Below, piece after piece: positions 24,374 through 32,447 of a DNA stretch of 64,000 bases. The stretch lies in contig OW818648.1 of the NCBI GenBank assembly GCA_942492735.1, positions 2,108,001 to 2,172,000 of the forward strand, written 5' to 3'. The notes under the pieces were generated by a model that was not told the DNA's origin, did not search any database, and was given only the letters and a program-made list of their open reading frames with translations. The DNA is from Sporobacter sp942492735 (GTDB lineage: Bacteria; Bacillota; Clostridia; Oscillospirales; Oscillospiraceae). Made by a program: the position numbers and the translations under genes. Positions within the stretch are counted from its first letter, which is position 1. The number at the start of each line of letters is the position of its first letter.

Positions 24374-26263
24374 ATGTCAAAGATTAAAAAAGACTTGAGT
24401 AAAATCACGCAACGGTTAGTCATGTGCTTAGCTGATTTGTTTGCTATTGCTGCTGTTGCTATTTTAGCCTTGTTCTTGAGGTTCGATATGATTTTTTCGG
24501 CGATTCCTCCGCAATATTTAGTGATGCTTGAGCGTGAAATCGTTTTCATTGTAGCCATCAATCTTGTCATGCTATATGCTTTCCGTCTCTATAATAGCGT
24601 CTGGCAGTTTGCAGGGATAGGAGAACTTGTGCGTATTCTCGCTGCGACAGTTCTTGCTCAATGCTTGATTGTTCTCGTCAGTTTTACATTCTCCGCGCTA
24701 CTGCCGCCAGCCTACTATATTTTTAACTGGCTATTGACCATGCTCGTCATTGGTGGACTTCGCATGGGATACAGAATCATTTCAAAAGTCACACTCGGAA
24801 TGTTGAAGAATTTTGGAAAACAGGAACGCGTCATGCTCATTGGTGCCGGAAAAATGGGTGATCTGATGATTGAAGAACTCGTGAATGAAGAATATAAATA
24901 TGGAAAACCCATTATACTGGTAGATGATGACCCGGAGAAGAGAGGAAAACGTATAAGGGGTATCAAAATTGCCGGGAGTTGCCAAGAAATACCGAAACTC
25001 GTCAAGAGTTACTACATTGATAAAATCATATTTTGTGTACCATCAGCCTCGGTGGAAGCCAGAAAAAGAATTTTAAATATTGCGATTGGTACGGGCTGCC
25101 GCGTTAAAGTTGCCCAGTCCATTCACGGGTCTTTGAAAAGTGATACGCAGAATAATGATATCCGCGACGTTGACGTGGCTGACCTGTTAGCACGGCCGAT
25201 CGTTGCACTCGACAGTAACACGTGCAGTTACATAAACAATCAGGTCGTTCTGGTCACAGGCGGAGGAGGATCAATCGGTTCGGAGCTATGCCGGCAGGTC
25301 GCAAAATGCAACCCAAAGCAAATTATAATATTTGATGTCTATGAAAATAACGCATACGAGCTGTTATGTGAACTATACAATATATATGCCGAAACACTTG
25401 ATATCCAGGTCCGCATCGGTTCCGTACGCGATATTAAGAGGCTTGAGCAGATTTTTAGTGAGTTCCGGCCTTCTATCGTATTTCATGCAGCTGCACATAA
25501 GCATGTTCCGCTACTTGAGGACAGCCCCTGTGAAGCAGTGAAAAATAATGTGTTTGGGACGCTCAATACAGCTAAAACTTCAAGTAAATTTGGTGTTACC
25601 AGATTTATACTCCTCTCAACAGACAAGGCCGTGAACCCCACGAGCATTATGGGATCCACAAAAAGGATCACCGAGATGATTATTCAGGCGGTTAACTGGC
25701 ATAATAAGACGATTTTTGCATCCGTTCGCTTCGGAAATGTGCTCGGGTCAAACGGCAGTGTTATTCCGTTGTTCAAAAAACAGATCGAGAAGGGCGGTCC
25801 TGTAACGGTCACCCATCCCGATATTACGAGATACTTTATGACGATTCCGGAAGCGGCGCAGCTTGTTGTTCAGGCGGGCGGTCTGGCTATGGGCGGAGAA
25901 GTATTCGTTCTTGATATGGGGGAGCCTGTTAGGATCATCGATCTGGCCTATAATTTGATCAAGCTCTCCGGGTTTGAGCCTGATGTTGATATTAAGATTG
26001 AAATCACAGGTTTGCGGCCTGGTGAAAAGCTTTTTGAAGAGCTCTCCTATAAAGAAGAGGAGGACAATCGCAAAACAACGCTCAATAGTAAAATTTTCAT
26101 TTCGCCGCCGATCGTTTTCGATACGAAAGTTTTCCGGATCCAACTGGACAATCTGAAGAAACACTCGGATGAAGGCAACGTCGATGCGCTTCGCAAAGAA
26201 CTCTATGAAACGATATTCAATTGTGTCAACCATAAACAAATTGATAATGAACAACTGGCTTAA
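24374..26263 (+). CDS. Membrane-bound UDP-GlcNAc 4,6-dehydratase (PglF/WbpM/CapD family)
   Basis: This 629-aa protein has about four N-terminal membrane spans (residues ~10-140), a first nucleotide-binding domain (VMLIGAGKMGDLMI) and a second SDR domain with VLVTGGGGSIGSELCRQ near residue 294. The catalytic region STDKAVNPTSIMGSTKR has Met in place of Tyr, as in WbpM/PglF. Family members convert UDP-GlcNAc to UDP-4-keto-6-deoxy-GlcNAc at the inner membrane. With the aminotransferase, acetyltransferase and sugar-phosphate transferase at 30025-32441 it makes a complete bacillosamine-type route. It is separated from them by peptide cassette A. Confidence 0.93.
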   Translation: MSKIKKDLSKITQRLVMCLADLFAIAAVAILALFLRFDMIFSAIPPQYLVMLEREIVFIVAINLVMLYAFRLYNSVWQFAGIGELVRILAATVLAQCLIVLVSFTFSALLPPAYYIFNWLLTMLVIGGLRMGYRIISKVTLGMLKNFGKQERVMLIGAGKMGDLMIEELVNEEYKYGKPIILVDDDPEKRGKRIRGIKIAGSCQEIPKLVKSYYIDKIIFCVPSASVEARKRILNIAIGTGCRVKVAQSIHGSLKSDTQNNDIRDVDVADLLARPIVALDSNTCSYINNQVVLVTGGGGSIGSELCRQVAKCNPKQIIIFDVYENNAYELLCELYNIYAETLDIQVRIGSVRDIKRLEQIFSEFRPSIVFHAAAHKHVPLLEDSPCEAVKNNVFGTLNTAKTSSKFGVTRFILLSTDKAVNPTSIMGSTKRITEMIIQAVNWHNKTIFASVRFGNVLGSNGSVIPLFKKQIEKGGPVTVTHPDITRYFMTIPEAAQLVVQAGGLAMGGEVFVLDMGEPVRIIDLAYNLIKLSGFEPDVDIKIEITGLRPGEKLFEELSYKEEEDNRKTTLNSKIFISPPIVFDTKVFRIQLDNLKKHSDEGNVDALRKELYETIFNCVNHKQIDNEQLA

Positions 26264-26369
26264 AAGTCTGTCGTCAAAAGATGAACAGAACTTGCACAAC
26301 AGTAATAAGTAATATATGCTACGAGTAATTTATTATGCTTATAACAACCATTTCTACACCATATAAAAA

Positions 26370-26400
26370 AGGCACGACGCCGTTGAACAGCGTCGTGCCT
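26370..26400. terminator. Bidirectional terminator between the dehydratase and cassette A
   Basis: AGGCACGACGC pairs with GCGTCGTGCCT over 11 bp with a 9-base loop. A-rich sequence precedes and ATTATTATTACT follows, so it can serve the converging genes on both strands. The remaining bases of 26264-26506 show no gene. Confidence 0.8.
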
Positions 26401-26506
26401 ATTATTATTACTATAATAGTTATTATCCGATACCGCGTAATATCGTTAGATTAATTATTGCAATAAATAATCAGAACTGCTTCAAACAAAGCAATCGTTT
26501 ATTTGC

Positions 26507-27643
26507 TTATTTTAAGCTAGCCTTTGGGATATGATTGCATCTTTCACCGACTCTTGCGCAGTCTCTCATCTCGTTTTGTGCTTTAGGTATGCAGCTGCAT
26601 GTAGTTTCCTTATTGGCACAGGTTAAACATCTTTCAGGGTATATGAGTGAACCAACTTGACGCCTTATGTCAGACGCTGCTTCTCTAAATCCCTGCTCAA
26701 AAGGAAATGTAAACGGATAGCTAGCCAAATCACAAGGATACATTCTGCCATCCCATGCAATATAAACTCCCTGCTTACCGCTATCACATTGCAAGCATCT
26801 TTCATCGGGGGAGGTCGTATCATGTAATTTCTTTATTGGCGTGTTGCTGTAGGTTTCCCTGCCGATCAATCTTTCGTATTCATCATAAGAAGATTTAAAT
26901 AGTTGTTTCATTTCGTTACTTAATTCTTTATGCTGCGCTTCTGTGAGTCGCAGCTTACGTGCGTCAGAACACGCTCCCCGAACAGGTGCGTAGGTTGCAG
27001 AATCAAATGATACGAGCATATTCCGTTTGGCGACAAGTTCATATACTCCCTTATAATCCTTATAGTTGTCACGGCATGCAGTAAATTTGACTTCAAGTGC
27101 AAGATTAGGGATTGTGAGCAGCCTGTCCAGTCCGTCAATCGCTCTTTGAAAGGTTCCTTCGCTGCTGCCGAATTTTCTGTAAGTTTCTTCGGACGACCCG
27201 TAAATCGTCAATCCAATCATTGCAGGAGGACGCCTTTTCAGTAATTCTAGCATTTTGTCATCTACCGTTGTTCCGTTTGTAAACAACGTTATATATAAGC
27301 CCAGTTTAGATACTTCTTCATATATCTCCGGAAAATCCGGACGCATCATAGGCTCTCCGCCTGTTAATAGCAGGAATATTCCACTCTGGTCTCTGAATTG
27401 CTTGGCCATATCAATCCATTCCCGTGCTGTACGAAGTCTTCCTGATAATGCAATGGCACTTTTCTGATCGATACGGATATTACACATTGGACATTTAAGC
27501 GTACAAAAAGCGGTTAATTCAAAAGTAGCCATTGAAAAATATCCTTTTTCCACGGCATCTACATCAAACCGCCTGATAAAGTCCTTCCACTTCTTGTTTA
27601 TCATAATGTTATTTGCTATGGTTTGTGCAAGCTCCTGATCCAT
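26507..27643 (-). CDS. Radical SAM/SPASM peptide-modifying enzyme, cassette A
   Basis: The ATG at 27643 gives 378 aa; a GTG two codons earlier overlaps the PqqD stop. The radical SAM cluster motif CTLKCPMC has its cysteines at residues 47, 51 and 54, followed by LLLTGGEP. The C-terminal part has the SPASM-type cysteine set CLQCDSGKQGVYIAWDGRMYPC and CLTCANKETTCSC for auxiliary clusters. Such enzymes in PqqD-containing operons modify ribosomal peptides (sactipeptide, ranthipeptide, epimerisation or other chemistry). The likely substrate is the glycine/histidine-rich peptide at 29383-29640. The reaction type cannot be read from sequence. Confidence 0.92.
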   Translation of the reverse strand: MDQELAQTIANNIMINKKWKDFIRRFDVDAVEKGYFSMATFELTAFCTLKCPMCNIRIDQKSAIALSGRLRTAREWIDMAKQFRDQSGIFLLLTGGEPMMRPDFPEIYEEVSKLGLYITLFTNGTTVDDKMLELLKRRPPAMIGLTIYGSSEETYRKFGSSEGTFQRAIDGLDRLLTIPNLALEVKFTACRDNYKDYKGVYELVAKRNMLVSFDSATYAPVRGACSDARKLRLTEAQHKELSNEMKQLFKSSYDEYERLIGRETYSNTPIKKLHDTTSPDERCLQCDSGKQGVYIAWDGRMYPCDLASYPFTFPFEQGFREAASDIRRQVGSLIYPERCLTCANKETTCSCIPKAQNEMRDCARVGERCNHIPKASLK

Positions 27644-27645
27644 TA

Positions 27646-27912
27646 TCACGCCTCAAGCACATGAGAGTTAATAAGAGTTTTAATAAACGAATCTAACTCT
27701 ACAGCGGCTTTTCTTTCGTCAATATCATACGCATCAAGCATTGCTGTAATTATTTCTTCTCTTGACTTCTCTTGTTCCAGTAATCTCCAGATAAAGGCCC
27801 CGCTTTCGTTTACTTTTATCATTCCATTAAACTCCAGCAGCCTTTCGCCCATAGGCACAACAATCCATTCTCCCACAATATTTCTTAACATCAAATCTTC
27901 TTTTATCTTCAT
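27646..27912 (-). CDS. PqqD-like peptide chaperone, cassette A
   Basis: This 88-aa protein begins MKIKEDLMLRNIVGEW behind AAAAAGGAG. It has the PqqD winged-helix pattern, with ESGAFIWRLLEQEKSREEI in the middle. PqqD domains (RiPP recognition elements) bind the leader of a precursor peptide and present it to the radical SAM partner. It is clearly paralogous to the 89-aa protein at 56894 (MKIKSGFVLREIAGEW). Its stop is next to the enzyme start, which indicates coupling. Confidence 0.9.
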   Translation of the reverse strand: MKIKEDLMLRNIVGEWIVVPMGERLLEFNGMIKVNESGAFIWRLLEQEKSREEIITAMLDAYDIDERKAAVELDSFIKTLINSHVLEA

Positions 27913-28401
27913 TTATTTCTTCTCCTTTTTCAGCATTGAAGTCACTCTGCAAAATCTACTGTACCATCGTAATAAAAAGGTTCTGATTGGAAACAGTTTT
28001 GTCCATATTCTGAAGTAACATTGATACCATACTGAATCTATGGAAACATACTTACCTTTACGGACGTATCCTGTCGCCTTCAAATAGATGTTTTCCCTTT
28101 TAAGTAAAGGCTCCAAGCAGAGATTACCATCCCCGTTAGGAAAATATCCCTCATCTGAAACTGAATAGATTCTGTGAAGCACATATATGCCCGCGTGCGA
28201 CTTATAGAAAATAACATCATTCTTCTTTAATTCCGTATCTTGAGTTACGGCAATCAGATCGATAAAGTCACGTCCGTCTTTAAGAAAAGGGCGCATGCTA
28301 TTTCCCAAACCGATTATTCTGACAATGTTGCCCTGACGCGCTCTGTCAATCAAATCGAAAATATGTTCTTCGTCTGTCGTAATGATCATATTATAATCCA
28401 T
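27913..28401 (-). CDS. SipW-like S26 signal peptidase, cassette A
   Basis: This 162-aa protein has the catalytic-serine box GNSMRPFL near residue 34 and, about 60 residues on, YVLHRIYS, whose His replaces the Lys of ordinary signal peptidase I, as in SipW-type enzymes. PNGDGN matches the family's conserved Gly-Asp box. A hydrophobic/basic C-terminal segment (FPIRTFLLRWYSRF) may associate with the membrane. In this context it may cut the leader from the modified peptide. It ends directly before the PqqD gene. Confidence 0.82.
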   Translation of the reverse strand: MDYNMIITTDEEHIFDLIDRARQGNIVRIIGLGNSMRPFLKDGRDFIDLIAVTQDTELKKNDVIFYKSHAGIYVLHRIYSVSDEGYFPNGDGNLCLEPLLKRENIYLKATGYVRKGKYVSIDSVWYQCYFRIWTKLFPIRTFLLRWYSRFCRVTSMLKKEKK

Positions 28402-28416
28402 ATAAATCTAGTATTT

Positions 28417-29292
28417 TTATGACAGTATTTCTTTCTCTAACAAACCAACAGCCTCTTCATTTCGTGTGCAAGTCAGTTCAAATACTCGTATATGACCAAT
28501 GATTTTTTTAAGATTGTCAATCGCTAAATCTAGAGAATTTTCATCAAAATTAGAACGCAGCACATTTGCAAGCACTGCAAGGAAAGCTGCATTGCCTTCT
28601 AATTCCTTAATTACGTTTTTCTCCCCTTGTTTTACAATAACAACTGCATTTAACGCAACACTTCTGTTTATTGATTCTCCCGATGAACCGCACCAAGGTG
28701 TACCATACACCTTTGGGATTCCGTCAACCATCTTTAACAAAGGACAATCACCATTTATAATTAGTGCATCACGATGCTTTTGCCACAAATGCGCCTGAGT
28801 TGATTTGCCGGCACCGCTAATGCCTGTAAATATGATGCCCTTCCTGTGATATTCTACAGCAGCGCCATGTAATACAATTCCACCTTTGTATAATACTCTT
28901 CCTTCAAAAGCATGCATCACCCACTGTAAATCATAATGCTCATATTCCCTTATATGTGGTGTAAATTCGACAGAAGAATAATCTTTGGACATTGAAATAG
29001 AGTATCCGGGCACCTCAATAGCAAACGGATCATATAACGTCATAAACATTTTATCATCTTTTTGATAATATGACTGGTTATATATTTTTTTACAATTTGC
29101 AGGACCTGCATATGTGATTAATGGTCGCACCCATACGCTCATATCGGGTTTTAAATGCAGCGCTTCATGGCGATATGCATCCAACAACCTTGGCATAATA
29201 ATACAATCATGATACAGATAGTATTTGATTTTACTATCGTCATTCTCCCATGTTACACAAATATTGATACCGGCGACCTGAAAGTAATCCAT
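28417..29292 (-). CDS. HPr-kinase-like P-loop protein, cassette A
   Basis: This 291-aa protein has a Walker A loop GISGAGKST near residues 155-163 and the HPrK-type GTPWCGSSGE segment about 55 residues later. It belongs to the HprK-related kinases found beside PqqD genes, not to true HPr kinase/phosphorylase, which has a different N-terminal domain and context. Related kinases in lasso-peptide clusters phosphorylate serine in the precursor. Its paralogue is at 58496-59356. A kinase role on the peptide is inference. Confidence 0.85.
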   Translation of the reverse strand: MDYFQVAGINICVTWENDDSKIKYYLYHDCIIMPRLLDAYRHEALHLKPDMSVWVRPLITYAGPANCKKIYNQSYYQKDDKMFMTLYDPFAIEVPGYSISMSKDYSSVEFTPHIREYEHYDLQWVMHAFEGRVLYKGGIVLHGAAVEYHRKGIIFTGISGAGKSTQAHLWQKHRDALIINGDCPLLKMVDGIPKVYGTPWCGSSGESINRSVALNAVVIVKQGEKNVIKELEGNAAFLAVLANVLRSNFDENSLDLAIDNLKKIIGHIRVFELTCTRNEEAVGLLEKEILS

Positions 29293-29332
29293 AGCGTTCC
29301 CTCGTGATATATAATTAAAAAGAATAATAAAT

Positions 29333-29370
29333 AGAAATGCCTTTTCTCGTTGAGAGTAAAAGGCATTTCT
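29333..29370 (-). terminator. Terminator between precursor peptide A and the kinase gene
   Basis: A 13-bp perfect stem (AGAAATGCCTTTT / AAAAGGCATTTCT) with an inner CTC/GAG extension is followed on the minus strand by ATTTATTATTCTTTTT. Placed directly after a small peptide gene, it would give much precursor mRNA and limited read-through into the modification genes. Confidence 0.75.
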
Positions 29371-29382
29371 ATTAGTTGTGAC

Positions 29383-29640
29383 TTAGTGACCACGACCGTG
29401 ACCGCCGCCGTGGTTGTTGCCGCCGCCGTGGTTGTTGCCGCCGCCGTGGTTGTTGCCACCGCCGTGGTTGTTGCCGCCGCCGTAGCCTCCGCCGTAGCCT
29501 CCGCCGGGATTCAGATCTCCGGGACACTGAGGATTCGGCACGACCGATCTCGCGTTGTTATCATTTCCTGATCCACATAAACGAGCGGCAACAACAAATT
29601 CGCATGTCTCTATCGTTGGACTTTCAAATTTCTTCTTCAT
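29383..29640 (-). CDS. Candidate RiPP precursor with GGGNNH repeats, cassette A
   Basis: The ATG at 29640 (MKKKFESPTIETCEF) follows AGGTGA and gives 85 aa; an ATG two codons upstream is possible. Residues 1-45 form a leader-like part with three Cys (13, 22, 39). Residues ~46-85 are low-complexity: GGGY twice, GGGNNH four times, then a GGGHGRGH end. It lies first in the minus-strand order before kinase, peptidase, PqqD and radical SAM genes, with its own promoter and terminator. The MKK...F start pattern recurs in the peptide at 58304. I know of no characterised product with this repeat. It could also be a cell-surface glycine-rich protein rather than a secreted peptide. Confidence 0.8.
   Translation of the reverse strand: MKKKFESPTIETCEFVVAARLCGSGNDNNARSVVPNPQCPGDLNPGGGYGGGYGGGNNHGGGNNHGGGNNHGGGNNHGGGHGRGH
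29401..29472. repeat. Four tandem 18-bp units in the precursor gene
   Basis: The unit GCCGCCGCCGTGGTTGTT (plus strand) is repeated four times with changes only in the first and fourth units. It encodes Asn-Asn-His-Gly-Gly-Gly on the minus strand. The high identity suggests recent expansion. Confidence 0.92.
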
Positions 29641-29717
29641 AGTCAATTCACCTCAATTTACAAAATCAAAAAGTATCGTTGAATCTAAATTAGTACATAC
29701 AAACTTTTGTAAGCTTA

Positions 29718-29746
29718 ATATTATCACAAATATTTACAAATATCAA
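29718..29746 (-). promoter_or_regulatory. Promoter of precursor peptide A
   Basis: On the minus strand TTGATA (29746-29741), a 17-base spacer and TAATAT (29723-29718) lie about 78 bases before the peptide start. Confidence 0.65.
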
Positions 29747-29843
29747 GTGAATATTCACAAAAAACTTAATATTTTTCGTAGGATATCGACTAAAAACAAC
29801 AAAATGAAACACTTGTGAGAATATTATCATATTTTGTGAGAAT
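29747..29843. promoter_or_regulatory. Operator-like palindrome and TTGTGAGAAT repeats
   Basis: The 12-base perfect palindrome GTGAATATTCAC (29747-29758) abuts the -35 box of the peptide promoter. TTGTGAGAAT occurs twice on the plus strand (29813-29822 and 29834-29843), 21 bases apart, which is two helical turns. Similar TTGTGA/AATATT pieces recur inside the minus promoter spacer. These could bind one regulator between the divergent genes. The rest of 29647-30024 shows only AT-rich sequence and the two promoters. Confidence 0.45.
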
Positions 29844-29917
29844 GTTGGACTTTTTTGATAAACTTTGAGAATCGCTTATCAAGAAAAAGCCGGAGAAAGA
29901 ACCCGTAATCCTTATTG

Positions 29918-29946
29918 TTGACTCTATATCTAGAATGATGTAAAAT
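29918..29946 (+). promoter_or_regulatory. Promoter of the second polysaccharide transcript
   Basis: TTGACT, a 17-base spacer and TAAAAT (29941-29946) lie about 78 bases before the aminotransferase gene at 30025. Confidence 0.6.
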
Positions 29947-30024
29947 TATAACCAAATGGTGCATAATTTAAAATTTTCAAAATATAGGGGTCAGAACAAA
30001 TAGAAAAGATGGGGAAGTAATGTA

Positions 30025-31137
30025 ATGGCATCAACGACCAGGATATACCTTTCATCACCACATATGAGTGATGAAGGTTATGAAATGCAATATATGAAGG
30101 ATGCATATGATAAGAATTGGATTGCGCCTCTCGGTGAGAATGTTAATGAGTTTGAAAAAGATCTCGCAACATTAGTAGGGGTGAAATCAGCAGCTGCTTT
30201 ATCTGCGGGTACTGCGGCTATACATATGGCCTTAAAAGCAGCCGGAGTAGGAAAAGGCGACATTGTTTTTTGCCCCTCTTTGACTTTTTCTGCCTCAGCT
30301 AATCCGATCATATATCAAGACGCCATTCCTGTGTTTATTGATAGTGATTTAGAAACTTGGAATATGAGTCTATCGGCACTAGAACAAGCCTTTGAAAAAT
30401 ATACGCCAAAGGCTGTTATTGTTGTTCACTTGTATGGTCTGACAGCAGATGTTGATAGAATCATTCAGTTATGCAAACAACACAACGCCATAGTAATTGA
30501 GGACGCGGCAGAGAGCTTGGGGACAAAATATAACGGCAAATATACCGGCACGATGGGTGATTATGGCATTTTCTCATTTAACGGCAATAAAATTATTACA
30601 ACCTCAGGCGGAGGTATGCTCGTATCGAACAATGAAGAACGTATTTCAAAGGTCCGGTTTTGGTCAACACAAAGCAGAGATCCGGCGAGGCATTACCAGC
30701 ACAGCGAGTTGGGATATAACTACCGGATGAGTAATATTGTTGCCGGTATCGGCAGAGGGCAGCTTAAGGTACTGAATAAAAGGATCGAAAAGAAGAAATA
30801 CATATTCGATTATTATAAAAGAGAATTAAGCAGTCTCGACGGTATTATGTTTATGCCTGTCAATAAGTTTCATGAACCGAATTACTGGCTGAGCTGTATT
30901 TTGTTGAACGGTACAATTGGACCGGCTGCAGTTATTGAAGCTCTTGAAGCCGAGAACATTGAAAGCAGGCCAATCTGGAAACCAATGCATATGCAGCCGT
31001 ATTTCTCGGGTTATGATTTTATCGGTGAGGGAGTCGGCGAACATATTTTCGAAAATGGTCTGTGCCTGCCAAGTGATACGAAGATGACGGATGAGGATTT
31101 ATTAAAAATTTGCACAATAATAAAAGGTTTGTGGTAA
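30025..31137 (+). CDS. DegT/DnrJ/EryC1 PLP aminotransferase (PglE-like)
   Basis: This 370-aa protein is of normal family length. The internal-aldimine lysine lies in SFNGNKIITTSGGGML near residue 190, with EDAAESLGTKY before it. Such enzymes aminate the 4-keto group of UDP-4-keto-6-deoxy-GlcNAc. This fits the 4,6-dehydratase at 24374 and the acetyltransferase and phosphosugar transferase that follow, the four steps of UDP-N,N'-diacetylbacillosamine synthesis and loading. It heads a tight plus-strand operon, with only three bases before the next gene. Confidence 0.92.
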   Translation: MASTTRIYLSSPHMSDEGYEMQYMKDAYDKNWIAPLGENVNEFEKDLATLVGVKSAAALSAGTAAIHMALKAAGVGKGDIVFCPSLTFSASANPIIYQDAIPVFIDSDLETWNMSLSALEQAFEKYTPKAVIVVHLYGLTADVDRIIQLCKQHNAIVIEDAAESLGTKYNGKYTGTMGDYGIFSFNGNKIITTSGGGMLVSNNEERISKVRFWSTQSRDPARHYQHSELGYNYRMSNIVAGIGRGQLKVLNKRIEKKKYIFDYYKRELSSLDGIMFMPVNKFHEPNYWLSCILLNGTIGPAAVIEALEAENIESRPIWKPMHMQPYFSGYDFIGEGVGEHIFENGLCLPSDTKMTDEDLLKICTIIKGLW

Positions 31138-31140
31138 TCG

Positions 31141-31812
31141 ATGTCACCAGTTGAGTTAAACAGTATTAAAAAAAACAGAGGCGTTTACTGCAAATATTTT
31201 AAACGCCCGATCGATATTATTTTGTCATTATTAGCCATGATTGTTTTATCACCGGTCATGCTGGTTACTGCTCTGCTTGTCAGAAAGAAGCTTGGCAGTC
31301 CGGTTGTTTTTAAGCAGGAACGACCAGGCTTGAATGAGAAGGTATTTACTTTATTTAAGTTTAGGACAATGACAGATGAAAAAGATGCAAAAGGAAAGCT
31401 GTTATCCGATGCTGTGCGGTTGACTGGATTCGGGAAATTACTCCGATCGACGAGTTTAGATGAACTACCCGAACTGATGAATATCCTAAAAGGCGATATG
31501 AGTATCATTGGACCTCGGCCACTGCATGTGCGGTATTTAGCGAGATATAACCAGAATCAGAAAAGAAGACATGAGGTAAGACCTGGCTTATCAGGATATG
31601 CACAGATATATGGCCGCAATTCAATTTCGTGGGCAGAGAGATTTGAACTGGATATCGAATACGTCGATCACATTACATTTGTTGGTGATGTGAAAATAAT
31701 ACTGATCACCATATTGAAGATTTTTAAACGTGAGGGCATCACTGACGGCAGCGATGGCACCATGACTGAATTTTTAGGTGAGTCAAAAGAGGAGGTTGTT
31801 AATTCCAGATGA
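31141..31812 (+). CDS. Initiating phosphosugar transferase (PglC-like)
   Basis: This 223-aa protein has one hydrophobic re-entrant N-terminal segment (DIILSLLAMIVLSPVML), then FKQERPG, FKFRTM and SLDELPELMNILKGDMSIIGPRP, the core of small monotopic phosphoglycosyl transferases with the Asp-Glu catalytic pair. It would transfer the first sugar phosphate, probably a bacillosamine-type sugar, onto undecaprenyl phosphate. Its stop overlaps the next start. Confidence 0.93.
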   Translation: MSPVELNSIKKNRGVYCKYFKRPIDIILSLLAMIVLSPVMLVTALLVRKKLGSPVVFKQERPGLNEKVFTLFKFRTMTDEKDAKGKLLSDAVRLTGFGKLLRSTSLDELPELMNILKGDMSIIGPRPLHVRYLARYNQNQKRRHEVRPGLSGYAQIYGRNSISWAERFELDIEYVDHITFVGDVKIILITILKIFKREGITDGSDGTMTEFLGESKEEVVNSR

Positions 31813-32441
31813 AGGAACTGATTATAGTTGGTGCCGGTGGAATGGGGAGAGAAATTCTCCAATGGGTCAAAGATATTAATAAAAAAGAAAAAACATGGGA
31901 AATTAAAGGATTCATAGATGATAACCCGGAAGCATTAACGAAGTATCCTTGTGATCTAGCAGTAATCGGTACAATAAATGACTGGGAACCCGGAGATAAT
32001 GAAGTATTTGCATGTGCTATAGGCCAACCAAAAATGAAACAGAAAATAGTTGAAATGCTGAAGATCCGGGGCGCGAAATTTACCAGCATTATACATCCGT
32101 TAGCATATGTCGGCGATGAGAATGTCATAGGAGAAGGTTTGATTGCGTATCCCAGAGCCTGTGTCACGACCAACGTCACTATCGGTAATTTCGTTGCATT
32201 ATTGTCGTCTTCGATAGGGCATGACGCTGTCGTTGGGGACTACTCCACAATAAGTGCCTATACAGACATAACGGGCGGCTGCTGTCTGGGAGAGCGTGTA
32301 TTTATCGGAACGCATGTATCAATTATACCGGAGAGAAAAATTGGTGATGACGCTTTTTTATGTGCTGGATCAGTCATTATGTCCGATGTCAAACCGGGTG
32401 CGAAGATGATGGGTAATCCAGCCAAAAGTATAGGATTTTAA
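31809..32441 (+). CDS. Sugar O/N-acyltransferase with PglD-type N-terminus
   Basis: This 210-aa protein overlaps the previous gene by four bases (ATGA). It begins KELIIVGAGGMGREILQW, the PglD N-terminal nucleotide-sugar-binding domain, followed by hexapeptide repeats forming a left-handed beta helix, with ISHDAVVGDYSTI-like sequence carrying the likely catalytic His (GHDAVVGDYS). It probably acylates the 4-amino group produced by the aminotransferase. The adjacent ligase/ACP genes leave open whether the acyl donor is acetyl-CoA or an ACP-bound acyl group. Confidence 0.88.
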   Translation: MKELIIVGAGGMGREILQWVKDINKKEKTWEIKGFIDDNPEALTKYPCDLAVIGTINDWEPGDNEVFACAIGQPKMKQKIVEMLKIRGAKFTSIIHPLAYVGDENVIGEGLIAYPRACVTTNVTIGNFVALLSSSIGHDAVVGDYSTISAYTDITGGCCLGERVFIGTHVSIIPERKIGDDAFLCAGSVIMSDVKPGAKMMGNPAKSIGF

Positions 32442-32447
32442 AGAATA

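Noticed and set aside
28417..29292. Annotation as HPr kinase/phosphorylase (hprK)
   Set aside because: The P-loop core is similar, but the N-terminal half differs and the neighbours are PqqD and radical SAM genes, as in HprK-related kinases.
29401..29510. Short repeat array resembling CRISPR
   Set aside because: Units are contiguous 18-bp coding repeats without spacers, and there are no cas genes in the window.
29350..29571. Plus-strand frame rich in Val and Ala (VVVAAAV repeats)
   Set aside because: It is the reverse reading of the GGGNNH repeats; the minus frame has the ribosome site, promoter and terminator.
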